From contig NC_049988.1 of the NCBI RefSeq assembly GCF_000003815.2, positions 14,392,803 through 14,456,802 of the forward strand: a DNA stretch of 64,000 nucleotides, given 5' to 3'. The notes under the pieces are model-generated. The model was not told the origin of the DNA and made no database searches. It was given only the letters and a program-made list of their open reading frames with translations. Source of the DNA: Branchiostoma floridae. Lineage: Eukaryota > Chordata > Leptocardii > Amphioxiformes > Branchiostomatidae. Positions within the stretch are counted from its first letter, which is position 1, and the number at the start of each line of letters is the position of its first letter. The position numbers and the translations under genes are program-made. Below are positions 46,572 to 64,000 of the stretch, piece after piece.

Positions 46572-48962
46572 AGGGGGGAGATACTAATCTCGGGGCCAAA
46601 CCAAGGAAATTATAGGGGGTGGCAAATGTGTAGCAGATTTTAAGAAAATGTTTCATTATTTTGTGCTGCTATATAAAGTTACTTCTCTTGTATTAACAAT
46701 ATAGTGGTACAAAGTTATGATTTTATTAAAACTATTTCAGCATACATTTCTCAAAAATGAAAAGTGACATTGATTCAAAGGACTGTTTTATGTATGGCAA
46801 ACTGGTAAAGATTGACAGCTAGAGTGTTCAAGTGTTCGTATACTCAATGAATACGGGGTATTGTATTATACTGTACAGTATATAAAAATAATACTTAGAA
46901 AACTCTTGAAAACTTTACAAAAAAGAAAGTATGATTCATGTAAATGGCCCTTGATCAGACAAGTCAAAGACTTTGAAAATCATGAAATGATGTATTTTTT
47001 AAAGTTATATGCAAAATAAAAAAAAGGTTTGTCTCAGATTGACAAGGAACTCCCTTTTGCAGACACCCTGTAGCTCACAATAGCTTGTCCAGATTGCATT
47101 TGTATAGTGAATAAGGGACATGCACTTGTGATGGTTCCAGAAGACAATAACGTTATAAGATTATAACAGTTGTGTCTAGTGACAATAATAGCAAGAATGA
47201 TATAGTTGATGAAGCCTTGCATTGTGATCAGATCAGCTGACAAAATATGTAGAAAACAGTAGAATCATCTCAGGAAAAACCAACATCTAAAAGGACCATT
47301 ATTCACAGAGACATGCATGTAGTTCTTCGTTAATTCCATAAACAAGGGCTGAATTACTCATGAACATTTCTGGTTGTCTAGTTTTTGAACCTGATTTTGA
47401 ACAAGTCTGATTCACATACCTTTTCCTATGTCATCCACTATCAACTAGAATATTTCATGGATGATTGACATCTCTGTTAGCCAATAAGATCATCATTCTT
47501 AGTCATATGTTTGAGTTTTCATAATTTCATCTTTTGAGTTATACTTATAGATGTTATATAAATGGTTATAAACAAGGAAAATAAAAATGTGGATTGTTTT
47601 TTTCTTTGTAAATGAGACTGTATACACAACTTGTAAATTAGCTGATTTGGTATTTATTCAGTATTTAATATATTAAATGATTGTTTAAACTTTGTCAAGA
47701 ATTTTGAAGTGGAATTCAATGATGTTTATTCAATTTATCACAAAAATCTATGGTTTTTATTTGTTTTGAGAACATTTCCACTTGCATGTGATTTTATGTA
47801 CGGAAGTGTACAGAATTGAACAGTATTTGAAAATGCAGCATTTTAGGTCTGACAAATGTGAAAGCTCTCAGAGAAGGTTTTGAGATGAATTTGAACATTA
47901 AGTACTTTACCCACCAATGTTTCTGACATTCAGAATCTTATGTGTATACTGTTAGAAAGCAGCCTCTTCAAAATGTCACAATAAGTGTCAAATTTCATCA
48001 CTCTTAGACTTTTTGTTTTACTCACTATGCATTACTGTGTCACAGCTTCTCGTCGAATTAGATCTGGTTTAGTAAAATAAAGACAAGAAAGCAGTGTCCT
48101 ATGCATGGCTTGTTCTTATATTTCATAGTTTTCCTCTATTTTTGTTTATCTTGATGAAGCATCTCTATTGCTTGTTTAGAATGCATAACACTTGGCATGA
48201 TGGCACAATAGTGATGAAGCTGGTTGCCGGAGCAGTAAATTAGTCAGAACGGTAGTGATGCAAAAGTAACATCTGGAAAACTTTCCAAAGGTTTGGAACA
48301 AAAGGGAATTCTGTAAAGATTGTTTCTTAAGTAAGAAAAACCAAACTGCTGTTGTTCATATAGGCCAAGTTCTAATGGGGAGATCAGTGCTGTCCTCCCA
48401 ACTTAGTGCTCATGTTTCTAGAATGCCTTAGGTTCATTTCATTTCATTACAAAGGAGACTAATAATTTCCTTGCAATATTCATTCCAATACTGGTGCCCT
48501 TGAGTCCAATAAAAAGTCAAGTATATTTTGGGACGTACTGCTGTGAACGTAAGTTAGTAACCATCACCCTTGCATCATCTTCTGGTGTGACCATAAATCA
48601 TGTCATTTTTGCTGCACCATTATTGCTGTGTTTTTCATCCATTGTTCTTGTTCTTCAGGGTCCAGCAATGAAGATTTCCTTTCCACTGGTGCACAGCTGC
48701 AGATGACAAAACTATCTAGGACTGATTGTTACATGGAGTGCAATGGATATCAGGAAATTTTTAACTGTATGCAAGTATTCATGATCAACAAATAAATCCT
48801 GTTCTTTTTGAAAGTTGTTTTTTCAATGACTTGTCACATTACAGCAGTTAGGCAAGACAGATGGGAATGAACAATGTTCATGTCCCAGTGGTTGGGAGAT
48901 GTTGGGGTGAAAGGCTGTGTAATGTTTCCTAATAACCAGGATTCTCTGATAGCCCTGATCCA
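46572..48962. other. COQ10 3' flank, no gene recognised
   Basis: AT-rich sequence with two AATAAA motifs on the plus strand (about 47013 and 48076). The COQ10 3' UTR probably fills part of it. No repeat with clear ends and no coding frame with family resemblance. Confidence 0.5.
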
Positions 48963-49264
48963 ACCTAGCCTGGGTACCATCCTCTGTACTAACCATGGAT
49001 AGCAAGGAAAATGACTGAGCCAGTGTTTACTACAAAGGATAATACTGGAAATGCAGAAATGTTCGCGGTGGATTAATGTTCGCGGTTTTCGCGGCGGCCG
49101 CTTCACCGCGAATTTAAAACCACCGCGAACATTTTTCCATAACAGTAAGAGACTACAGTGCATGGTGCTACCGCGAAATTAAAACCACCGCGAAAAGTCT
49201 ATTTTCCCGCTACCGCGAAATTAAATCCCCGCGAACTTAAATGCATTTACAGTACCCAGGCTAC
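48963..49264. mobile_element. Composite MITE with a CGCGAA-rich insert
   Basis: Outer ends tagcctgggtaccatcctc and gtacccaggcta are inverted. The centre (about 49045-49250) is built from repeated ccgcgaa / ttcgcgg blocks, with ends aaatgca / tgcattt, and looks like a second element nested in the first. It lies between COQ10 and HSP60. Confidence 0.55.
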
Positions 49265-49368
49265 ATCCAACCCAATGAGATGTCAGACGCCTATTTAAGA
49301 TATTCCACCCCAACATTTGGGTATTAGCATTGACTCACAAGAGGCCTGTTTTTAAGAATTCAAGACCT

Positions 49369-49374
49369 TTTATT
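49369..49374 (-). terminator. Candidate polyadenylation signal of HSP60
   Basis: AATAAA on the minus strand about 0.77 kb past the HSP60 stop codon. No canonical signal was noticed nearer. Confidence 0.35.
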
Positions 49375-50137
49375 GGACGAGGAGAGAAAGTGTTACACCT
49401 TGTAGAGGACAGAACTAACAACAATGCATGCTGCACTTGTACATGTACTTCACGGGCACTGGAGGTGAGAGCAACACAGTTCTAAGCAAACGACTTTTGT
49501 CACATGATTGCATACTAGTCTTCAGAACCTGGTCAAGCCTCTGTATAATGTAACCTGAAGATTTATACATCTGTGCGGGCACTAGTAGCTTGTCTAAGTA
49601 ATAATGCTGACTGCAGGTTTCACTACTGCAGGTGATAGACACTTCTGCAGACGAACACAGCATACTGGGAAGGCCGGTGAAGGAATGGTCCAATCTAATA
49701 ATTGCATGGGATCCATCAAATTTACATTTATACATCTCTCTTCCATACAACTACTGTTATAATACTAACTATAACACCTAAACTTCCATATTTTTCATGT
49801 TAATAATTTCACATCTCGATGGTTAATATACTATATACTATAATCTTTTACCCATCCACCACTCAGAAACATTGTTAGCCCATTTTCTGGCTTGTGAATA
49901 TTTTTTGGAGCAGTATTCACATAGATTTGGGAGTCTTTTAGCAATCAGGAGATCCAAGGGCATGGATTGAAGTCACAGTATTCAAGTAATTAAACCATCT
50001 TACCACAATTTTTTGATATCACAGAACACAGTATTTCCCAGTTATGTATAAAATGATGTTCTCAGCATTGGATCCACATTGGAATAATTCCTTCTTTACA
50101 AGAAAAAAATGTTCTTTCTAGTCCAGCTGTTGTGTTT

Positions 50138-56571
<6,434 letters not shown>

Positions 56572-57373
56572 CTAGAGGCTGTATGGATAAGGAAGGAAGA
56601 TGGTGAGAATACGAGAAAAGAAAGGTCAAAGAAATATGGACTGCTTTCGTAAGTTTCGATCTGAACTTCATGTAGCTTTGAGATCTGAATGTGTGAAACA
56701 AGTTGTCAATTTTCAGGAAATTTTGGCAGAAAAATTTGGTTTTCAGTGGATGAATAAGACTGATTCTAAATTCAATTGAGGCTGAAAATGTATGTTACTT
56801 ATATCTACACAAGAATTAAGAGTGAGAATTATTACGCAAGAGGACAGCTACAGAACTGGTCTGAACCGGTTAGCAAGGCGTTTAAATAGGGGGAGCTTCA
56901 AGTTCAAACTTAAGTCCCCTCGGTGCGAGAGCAACAAATGGATTAACTCGTGTGAATCGTTGTGTTTACAAATCATAGATCAACATATCGAATTTATCGG
57001 TCGATACACATGGCGCCCACGTTGCCCCCTGCGCCCCCCTCCCCACAACCGGCAAAGTCAAACCCGGCTCTGACAAAAACGTGCACGAATGTTTCTCTCA
57101 CATTATATTTTTCCAGGCAATTCTGTAGCTGTAAGCGTGTCACAAATAAACATCTAATTGCTGTAGTCATTGAACATACGTAAAACACATTCATGTTACG
57201 CCATCAGATTTAAATCACATCGATTGTGCACGCACGTGGTCACGCCAACTCTGCCTCTTTTCCAGAAACTTCGCACGCAACGTCCTCACTTTCTTCCTAA
57301 AAAAAATCCCTTTCACACATTTTCTCCAAATTCTGCTGCGCGTGCAAGATCTAATTGCTGTTCGGGACTTACT

Positions 57374-58057
57374 GTGTAAAAATGGAGATTGAGGGGTCCA
57401 GGAGAGAAGAGAAAACCGGGAGGAAAGGTGCAGCGCCTCTTCTTGCCCTGGTCCTGTGTGAATCGCGTCCACTTTGAAAGACTGATCCTATGTGGTCGAG
57501 GTCATTCGCCCTCCCAAATATGGTAATTACAGGAGGCCCCAAACCATGTATAACACTTATTTCACTTACGTAAATATCAATTAATTATCGTTTTAAGTAT
57601 TGCAAGCGGCAAAATATGTAGAGCTATGTACATAATAATATCTGAATATAAAAGATACAAAGGTGTTGCCCAAATAGTTTGAAAAATATTACTTTAAACT
57701 TATGTAACACCGATATGCTACGTGCGGGGCCTTTTTTCTGGAACCTACCGGCAACTTGCTTCACAAATGTGAATGATAAACTGTGAAAGAAAGAAAGTAC
57801 ATGAATCCAAACTGATGGTAAAGCTTCAAGTTGACGTTTGTGATACAAAGGATGGATCTGTTGTTTTAAATATCACATTTACTCAATGAAATCATATAAA
57901 AACCTCATACTTCCGGTCTGATCAGTTCTCGAGCTCTCCCGGAAGTGATCGTGTGCGCATGTGCGTGGGGACCATGTGTGCATGTATGATCAGTTTCTAG
58001 CATTTTCGTCCTTCAGCGTGCGGGTGACGCAAGGGAAAGCTGCACTTTTGCTTCAAA
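57374..58057. promoter_or_regulatory. Head-to-head promoter of HSP60 and HSP10
   Basis: The two chaperonin genes diverge from this ~0.7-kb region. ETS/NRF-2-type cores CTTCCGG (57910) and CCGGAAGT (57939), common at mitochondrial-protein genes, flank GTTCTCGAGCTCTCCCGG. That stretch reads as alternating TTC-GAG-CTC-GGA units spaced by two bases, an imperfect heat-shock element. A common heat-shock-inducible bidirectional promoter is known for the mammalian pair. Confidence 0.55.
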
Positions 58058-60346
58058 ATGGTGAGATTTCTGCGTTTCTCTTGGACACTATATGATTTAG
58101 CTGGCAAGTAGATTCAGACATATTTGATCTATGTTGTCATGAAATAGAAAATGCCAATACCTAGTGTATTTTTGTCTATCTTGTCACATGCACATGTGTG
58201 CTGGACACGCACGTGGGAGGGGGGTTTAAAATTATCTAAGAAAGGTTTTGTTCAGAACTTCAAGTACAAGTAATATTGCAATCATTTCAAATCAAAATTC
58301 TTAGTGTAGATAGTGACGTACCGTGTATTTTGATACGATCAGCGATTATAGCCTTGCTATAGGGTGGTCACATAAATTCATAATTTAACTAAAATTATGT
58401 TGAAAATTGCAAAGCTTCTACCTGCAGTGTATAAATTTGCAACTTGTACAATGCAAGATGTTGATTAAAGCCCAGTAACTAACTATGGCATTGAATATGC
58501 TGAAACTTTTATTCTTAGGAATAGGAATTAGGGTTGAAGTGTCCCTAGTGTTTTGCATGTACAGACCTTGAGGTCATAGGTCATTGAGAATTTGAACATC
58601 ATGGGCTACATTTGGGTCCAAGTTGACTAAGTTCCCAAAGATGCGTAGAAAACATTGCAACCAAAAATGGACAAAGTACAAAGGATAGAGATTTCAAAAT
58701 GAGTGATGTGGTCAAATGTCCCTATTCACAAAAGAAGCAGCTGTTGTATGTGCCCTTACTTGGGGACCATCTCAGCCACTACCAACTTGGGACCTGAGAG
58801 ATGTGTGTGTTCACACAGGAACTTTGTCCTGCTAAAGGGCCATAACCACGCCCCTTTCCCATTATCCTTTGTGTTAGTTACAGACTTGCTGATATGATTT
58901 CTAAAAGAATGGTTAAAAATAAAAACACTCCTTTTTTCAAATCATTGGCACTGTCTTAGCTTCCTAGGATTCATTATCATCATCATTATCAGTTGATGTA
59001 CTTAAACAAGACTGGGTTATGTAATGAGAAGTGGAATGGCTTTCTAGTGTTTAAATCAATTCCTCATTTTTCCACAGGCGAGAGCACTGAAAAGCTTCAT
59101 TCCACTCTTCGACCGGGTCTTAGTGCAGAAATTAGCAGCAGAGACCACAACAAAAGGGGGCATTATGCTTCCGGAGAAGGCTGTCGGAAAAGTTCTGGAC
59201 GCAACGGTGGTCGCTGTTGGGCCTGGATCAAGAAACTCTGTAAGTTTCTTCTTTTTATAGTTTGTTCAAATGTTGCGTAGTTTGAAAGAAAGCCAAAGTA
59301 TGTATTCTGGTGCCTTTGTTTGATGTGGTACCAGGGAAAATCTTCAGTATTGCTGCAATTAAGTTCCGCTACTGTAAGTGTAACTGAATTTTTCCTCTCT
59401 GTTTTACAGAAAGGTGACCTCATGGCTTGCAGTGTGAAGCCAGGAGACAGAGTGCTCCTCCCAGAGTATGGAGGCACCAAGCTCAAGCTAGAAGACCAGG
59501 TAATCTACTAAGGCCACACCGACTTAATTTCTTGGTTCACGGATTCGCTCGCTCCTATTTTTTGGGAAAAAAAATAAAAATAAAAATCACCACTCAGCAA
59601 ATTTTCACCATTAATGAAACCATTCACCAACTTTCTGGTATAGCAAATTGGCCTTTATATTATAAGCTCCTTAAAGTGTGGGTACAGGTGCTGTTACTGT
59701 ACAAAAATAGTGTTTTTGTACTTTTTTCCAGCTGAAAACGTTTTTCTTTATGTTTTGGATTAGCCGTTACCTTTACCCCAACCATTATTCATTTTTATTT
59801 TTATTTCGCCCTCTCGCTCCATATTTTTTATGAAAAAATCCGTGAACCAAGAAATTAAATTGGTGTAGCCTAAGAGTCTGTTTGTGTGAACACGTGCCAG
59901 GATCACAACATTGTTAACAATGAAAGATAAGGTATTCTTGTGTAGTCTCCTTCAAGGGCAAAATGGCTGCCATGTTGCAATGATGAAAGTCCATGCTATG
60001 AGCTCCCTGTTTCGTGCCAGAGCCCGAAAGGGAGAACCCACTGGTGCTGGCAGGGGGTCGAGAGATATCCTGTCTTCTGGACGGTCTGAGCAACACTTTC
60101 TAACCAAATGCCTATCTCTTATCATCATATAGTATACACAACACCAAGTCTTTATGTAAAGTATCTTCTTCAAATTCTTGTACAGGTTCTGCTAACTTTT
60201 GATGGGTATAGAGCAAGACACAATTGAAGCTATGATCTTGAGAAATTTACTGACATCTGCATATATCCTTGTCTTTTCAGGAGTACCACCTCTTCAGGGA
60301 CGGAGACATTCTTGGCAAATTCTTGGAGTCGGAGGGTGGCAAATGA
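58058..60346 (+). CDS. HSPE1: Mitochondrial 10-kDa co-chaperonin
   Basis: Four coding exons (58058-58060, 59078-59239, 59410-59499, 60281-60346) encode 106 residues (human 102). It caps the HSP60 ring in the matrix. The first coding exon contributes only the initiator ATG, followed at once by a gtgaga donor; the reading frame then starts ARALKSFIPLFDRVLV. The mobile loop that docks on HSP60 is ETTTKGGIMLPEKA (IML triplet present). The PGDRVLLPEYGG strand and the C-terminal FRDGDILGK follow. The tail is a few residues longer than in human. Intron 3 holds a Harbinger-like MITE and a dispersed repeat. Confidence 0.95.
59512..59870. mobile_element. PIF/Harbinger-like MITE in HSPE1 intron 3
   Basis: Ends ggccacaccgacttaatttc and the complement of gaaattaaattggtgtagcc are ~31-bp inverted repeats, including ttggttcacggatt / aatccgtgaaccaa. 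TAA lies on both sides (59509-59511 and 59871-59873), matching the 3-bp TWA duplication and GG-start of PIF/Harbinger elements. No transposase. Confidence 0.7.
59955..60094 (+). repeat. Dispersed repeat, copy in HSPE1 intron
   Basis: Inverted partner of 55108-55246, about 4.7 kb away across the shared promoter. Similarity is close over ~138 bp. Confidence 0.75.
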
Positions 60347-60772
60347 TGATAGCATAATGATAAGGTCTCTTTACTGTACAACACTGTTCCATGTCAGAGG
60401 AGAAGAAAATATGTCGAGGTGTATGAATGTGGTATAGTCTGATATTGACAAGAAAAATTATGGACACTAAAAAGACATATTCCAATATTGTCACATTCTG
60501 AAAGAGTAGAAGTTTCCCTAAATGGAAGATAAAATACCTGGTAGTGCTACTCTGTAAACAGAGTCCAGTATAGGGGTTTGGGGTATATTGGATTCGGAAT
60601 GATCATCTGTTGTATGAAGCCTTTTGTTGATATTCTCTGTACTTGGTATAGCCTGGTAGAAAGGCTAGTTAGGCTACTTGCATTACTTGTATCAACTTTC
60701 TATGCCCTCTGTTACTAAGTCTTAGTACAAGTCGGCTGTAGTTATCACTAATCAGGATGTTCTGTGATTCCC

Positions 60773-60778
60773 AATAAA
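60773..60778 (+). terminator. Candidate polyadenylation signal of HSPE1
   Basis: AATAAA about 430 bp after the stop codon, the first canonical signal noted on the plus strand. Confidence 0.55.
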
Positions 60779-61844
60779 CATGATATCATTCCTACAGATA
60801 TTTCTTTATTTCTGCAAGTTTTTCTGTTTATAATTCACACTGATTGTAGAGTGTAACACTGATTGCAAGCAACAGCACATCCACATTGGGAACTAATATG
60901 GTAAATGCCTTTTATTGGGGATTTCATTTAGCAATATGGAGATATTGGGTTTTTGCAAATACTAGTAAGACCCCTGTCACATTTGGAGAAAACAGATCAC
61001 GGACGGCAATTCTGCGGCAATCGCCTGAGCCTCACTCATAATAATAACTTTATTGCACAACAATTGTACAGGGTACAAAGTATGGCTTATAAGTTGTACG
61101 TGACAGGGATGGTTTTCAGGTGAGAAATATTTGCAACCCTCTGTCGATCTTAAATATGGCCGATCTTCGATCAATAAGCCCGAAGATCGTGGATAATGTG
61201 CAGGTTTTACTACTACAGTACTACTTGTGGTTTTTAGTTGAGACAAGGGGTTAGGCAGGCATGAGAGAACAAGCTTTTTCATGGTAGTTCATAATGATGA
61301 GGCTATCTGGGAAACTAGGAAACCATGGCAAAAGTTTCAATATTTGTAGTATAAAAAGCAATTTGTCAAGACATGAACAAGAGGAAGGCATGCTTAAATG
61401 CAGTCACATTCAGTTGTTACTCTTGTTTATGGACACTGACTCTAAATTACTAACAATTAAGCTTGCAGGTCATTTTAGCCTCCTAACTTCCAGCTTTTGG
61501 CCAACAAAGTTTCAATGTCTGAAAAGTATGTAATTCAGACAACTAGTGTATGATTTGTGTTCTAATGCATTTCAGTTTTATATTGTTAAACTGTATTAGC
61601 TGGATAGCTTAATATTAATGTTTAAGGAACGGAAAAAAATCCCTATCTACTGAATTTTTTTCTGGACTATAATCTGTATCATTTTTTCCTAGGCCTTAAA
61701 ATGCATGTGAAATATGAAATATGATGAAGTACTGAACTTTTTTTTCTAAACATAGCTAGAGACTAGAGAATTTATAAGTGTACTCTATATATGGCCAATG
61801 GTTTCAAGTAAGAATAATACTCATCATGTTCATTAAAATGAAAA

Positions 61845-61850
61845 TTTATT
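61845..61850 (-). terminator. Candidate polyadenylation signal of the H2A.X gene
   Basis: AATAAA on the minus strand about 0.53 kb past the stop. I see no replication-type histone stem-loop (ggctcttttcagagcc) after the stop, so the transcript is probably polyadenylated. Confidence 0.5.
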
Positions 61851-62378
61851 CAAAATATACAACTGTCAACACATTTACAAACATACAAGGCCTTCACAAT
61901 ATAAGAAACAGTTACAGTCCATTTACACAAAATACAAACTTCACGCCATTTACAAACTAACATACAGGCTTTTTTAAATCTAACTTCATTATTTCTGAAA
62001 TCTTCTATTCCTAAATTCCACATATTGCACTTCTGTTCAGTCGGGTGAAATTTCGGTTATCATTTTGAGTAAAAGCATGATATTGCACAGTATACTGAAT
62101 AGAAAAGCAGCCGAAATTAAAACCAATTTTCCTCCTGCCCTATCACAAGAACGCGTCAGAACAGTTTTGGTCGTTTCATTTAAAGCTATAAAGCTAAGCC
62201 ATTGAGGCGTCGCCAAAAGTGTCGGTACATCTAGCAAGAGAGCTAACTGTCCTCTACTTATGCATCACATTACATGCACGTCGCAACAGTTTTGGTCACT
62301 TCACATCTAAAGCTAGAAGGGTCCGCTATTGAGTCGACGTCAAAAATGTCAACATTTCGTTAGGAACTGTCCAGTTCA

Positions 62379-63193
62379 TCAGTACTCCTGCGATTGTGAG
62401 GACGGGTGGGACTCGCCGGCGGTTTTCTTCCCGGTCTTCTTGGGCAGGAGCTGGTTGTGGATGTTGGGGAGCACGCCGCCTTGCGCGATGGTCACTCCGG
62501 ACATGAGCTGGTTCAACTCCTCGTCGTTTCTCACCGCAAGCTGGATATGGCGGGGGATGATCCTGAAACAATCAGAAATGCAAAACGAATTAAAAATTAC
62601 TAAGAATTTTTTTTAAAAGAGGGGAACGACTCCAAGTCATCCTGTACAACCTGTAAGATTTAAACTTTAGGAAAGCGGTAGTAGTATACGATATCGTATA
62701 TACATGGCTCCAGACCGAATGTGTGAGCGTCAAAACTTTATCTTTACAAAACGTCAGTCGGAACTGGCGGCGACACGTGTTCACCCACGAAAAGTTCTCC
62801 ATGAGAAAAATTGCGAGCATACATTTGTCAATGAAACCGTTAACGTTATCAGTGCATGATCAAGTTGGCAATGGTGGCGGGTTCGGAACAGTCGACACAA
62901 TATGGCAAAGGTAGCTACGTCATTCTGCATGGGTTGAAAAAAAAGCATTACCTGCTCTTCTTGTTGTCTCTGGCCGCGTTACCGGACAGCTCCAAAACTT
63001 CGGCGGTCAGGTACTCCAGCACGGCCGCCAGGTACACGGGAGCGCCCGCTCCTATCCGCTCCGCGTACTTCCCCTTGGACAGATATCTCTTGATACGGCC
63101 GACTGGGAACTGTAGACCCGCCTTGGCTGACTTGGTCCGCTGGCTACCGGCGGCTTTGGCGCCCGCTGCTTTTCCCTTACCGCGTCCAGACAT
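62379..63193 (-). CDS. H2AX: Histone H2A.X-type variant, two exons
   Basis: Exons 62952-63193 and 62379-62562 encode 141 residues (human H2AX 143). The histone-fold core is clear: [47 protein letters not shown] (acidic-patch glutamates kept), [33 protein letters not shown]. The C-terminus ends SSQSQEY. SQEY is the SQ(E/D)-hydrophobic motif phosphorylated by ATM/ATR/DNA-PK at double-strand breaks; here the serine is residue 138. Three features argue for a replacement-type gene: an intron after Ser80, a downstream AATAAA, and no obvious stem-loop. Ile36-Lys37 replaces the usual Val-His in the N-terminal core. Confidence 0.93.
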
Positions 63194-63319
63194 TGTTGTA
63201 CTTTACTCGAAGATTCCACCACGTGAACAGAAGGCTGAGACTGAAGTGACAGGCTAGGCGCGTGACGGTACAAAGGAACACTCAAGAAATGCCTGTACGG
63301 CGTGCTCTTTTGTGCCGTC

Positions 63320-63400
63320 TTATATAGCTCTCACACAGGTGTATTAGACAATAGAATGTGCAGGTGCATAGGCTCCACCTGACAACTATCTGTTGATTGG
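63320..63400 (-). promoter_or_regulatory. H2A.X promoter elements
   Basis: On the minus strand a TATATAA box (63320-63326) lies about 125 bp before the start codon and a CCAAT box (63396-63400) about 70 bp further upstream. Further CCAAT-like motifs occur near 63675-63710 in either orientation. TATA plus CCAAT is usual for histone genes. Confidence 0.6.
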
Positions 63401-63839
63401 TCCTTAAAGTCTAATTTGTTCGCCGGTGTTACTTCATATTCACTAACGATTTAGACACGTGCGATTTATTGTTTTTAGATATTTGGGTTATATACATATA
63501 TATCAATCAATTTAATAAAAAATTGAAATATGTTACGCATTATTCTAGGGTTTACTGAGCAAAGATACTGCACATACAACATAACGTACATTGCAGAAAT
63601 GTGAAATCGTCAAAGGCAATATCAGCAGATACGATAAGACCGGATCCTGATTGTACCGTCACAATTATAGCTCAACCAATGGTGGCATGGCAATTAGTGG
63701 CTCGGCCAATAAGAGTAGGGCTGTATGTTCGTCAAATATTTGCATTTTTATGCTTTATTTTTCATTTGTAACTAAGTCTTGACGGAGGTGGGGGCTATGC
63801 GATCGGTATGTTACATTGGTTGTACTTACTTACTTAGAC

Positions 63840-64000
63840 TTAGGGGCTCCCGTGTCGTCCGACACATGAGGCAGTCAGGTTGGCCCAGCAAGCTCTGTCG
63901 GCAGCTATCCTCTGTATATCCCTCCAGTTGATGTTAGCTGTTTGTAGGTCTCTCTCGATGGTGTGCCTGTAATTCATCCTTGATTGTACTGGTATGTGCA
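63840..64000 (-). mobile_element. Non-LTR retrotransposon ORF2 C-terminus, cut by the window edge
   Basis: The minus strand has an open frame from the window edge to a TAA at 63840. It encodes an RHTIERDLQTANINWRDIQR-like segment, then IAADRACWANLTASC. This W-R-x-x-x-x-x-D-L...A-x-D-R-x-x-W-x-x-L pattern is typical of the last residues of non-LTR reverse-transcriptase polyproteins. A short (aagt)n tail follows the stop. The remainder lies outside the window. Confidence 0.6.

Larger units (their letters stand above)
60347..62378. other. HSPE1 and H2A.X 3' flanks
   Basis: The genes converge here. AATAAA at 60773-60778 (plus strand) suits HSPE1. On the minus strand AATAAA at 61845-61850 suits the histone gene. 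A stretch at about 61034-61085 (ataactttattgcacaac) resembles a retrotransposon 3' end. No further gene is seen. Confidence 0.5.

Overview
This is a 64-kb piece of an animal nuclear genome, most likely a cephalochordate (amphioxus, Branchiostoma type). The genes have many GT-AG introns. The proteins are close to vertebrate orthologues, and the order SF3B1 - COQ10 - HSPD1 - HSPE1 matches human 2q33.1 as I recall it. The intergenic DNA is full of small inverted-repeat transposons, non-LTR fragments and microsatellites. The organism call is inference. Exons were placed by hand from reading frame, splice sites and family knowledge; every multi-exon model closes in phase and has a length close to its human orthologue.

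Layout: 1-6300 is repeat-rich DNA with no gene I can support. An intronless leucine-rich-repeat membrane protein lies at 6304-7434 (-). PPCDC (coenzyme A synthesis) lies at 9924-12007 (+) and runs tail-to-tail into an SLC23-family ascorbate/nucleobase transporter at 13185-22425 (-, 13 coding exons, with a 100-N assembly gap in its last intron). SF3B1, the U2 snRNP HEAT-repeat splicing factor, fills 24421-43308 (-, 24 coding exons). COQ10 (43661-46571, +) starts 352 bp away, head-to-head. HSP60/HSPD1 (50138-56565, -) and HSP10/HSPE1 (58058-60346, +) form a second head-to-head pair, the two halves of the mitochondrial chaperonin. A two-exon H2A.X-type histone with a C-terminal SQEY tail lies at 62379-63193 (-). 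The right edge runs into the 3' end of a non-LTR retrotransposon.

The most interesting signal is inside introns. Eight SF3B1 introns each carry one copy of a ~75-nt box C/D snoRNA-like element in sense orientation. Four HSP60 introns each carry one copy of a different ~89-nt box C/D element. Both families keep C and D boxes, terminal stems and guide segments while the surrounding intron sequence is unrelated. Two neighbouring housekeeping genes therefore look like snoRNA host genes, each filled by duplication of its own snoRNA. The SF3B1 family has two segments complementary to 28S rRNA stretches as I remember them (ACAGGGATAACT and TCTGACGTGC); the HSP60 family has no target I recognise.

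Other points: two head-to-head promoters (one with a cluster of three CRE-like sites, the other with ETS sites and an imperfect heat-shock element); a tandem partial duplication of an SF3B1 exon together with its 3' splice site; a 3'-end duplication of the SLC23 gene; and several small DNA-transposon families, one with a perfect 10-bp target-site duplication.
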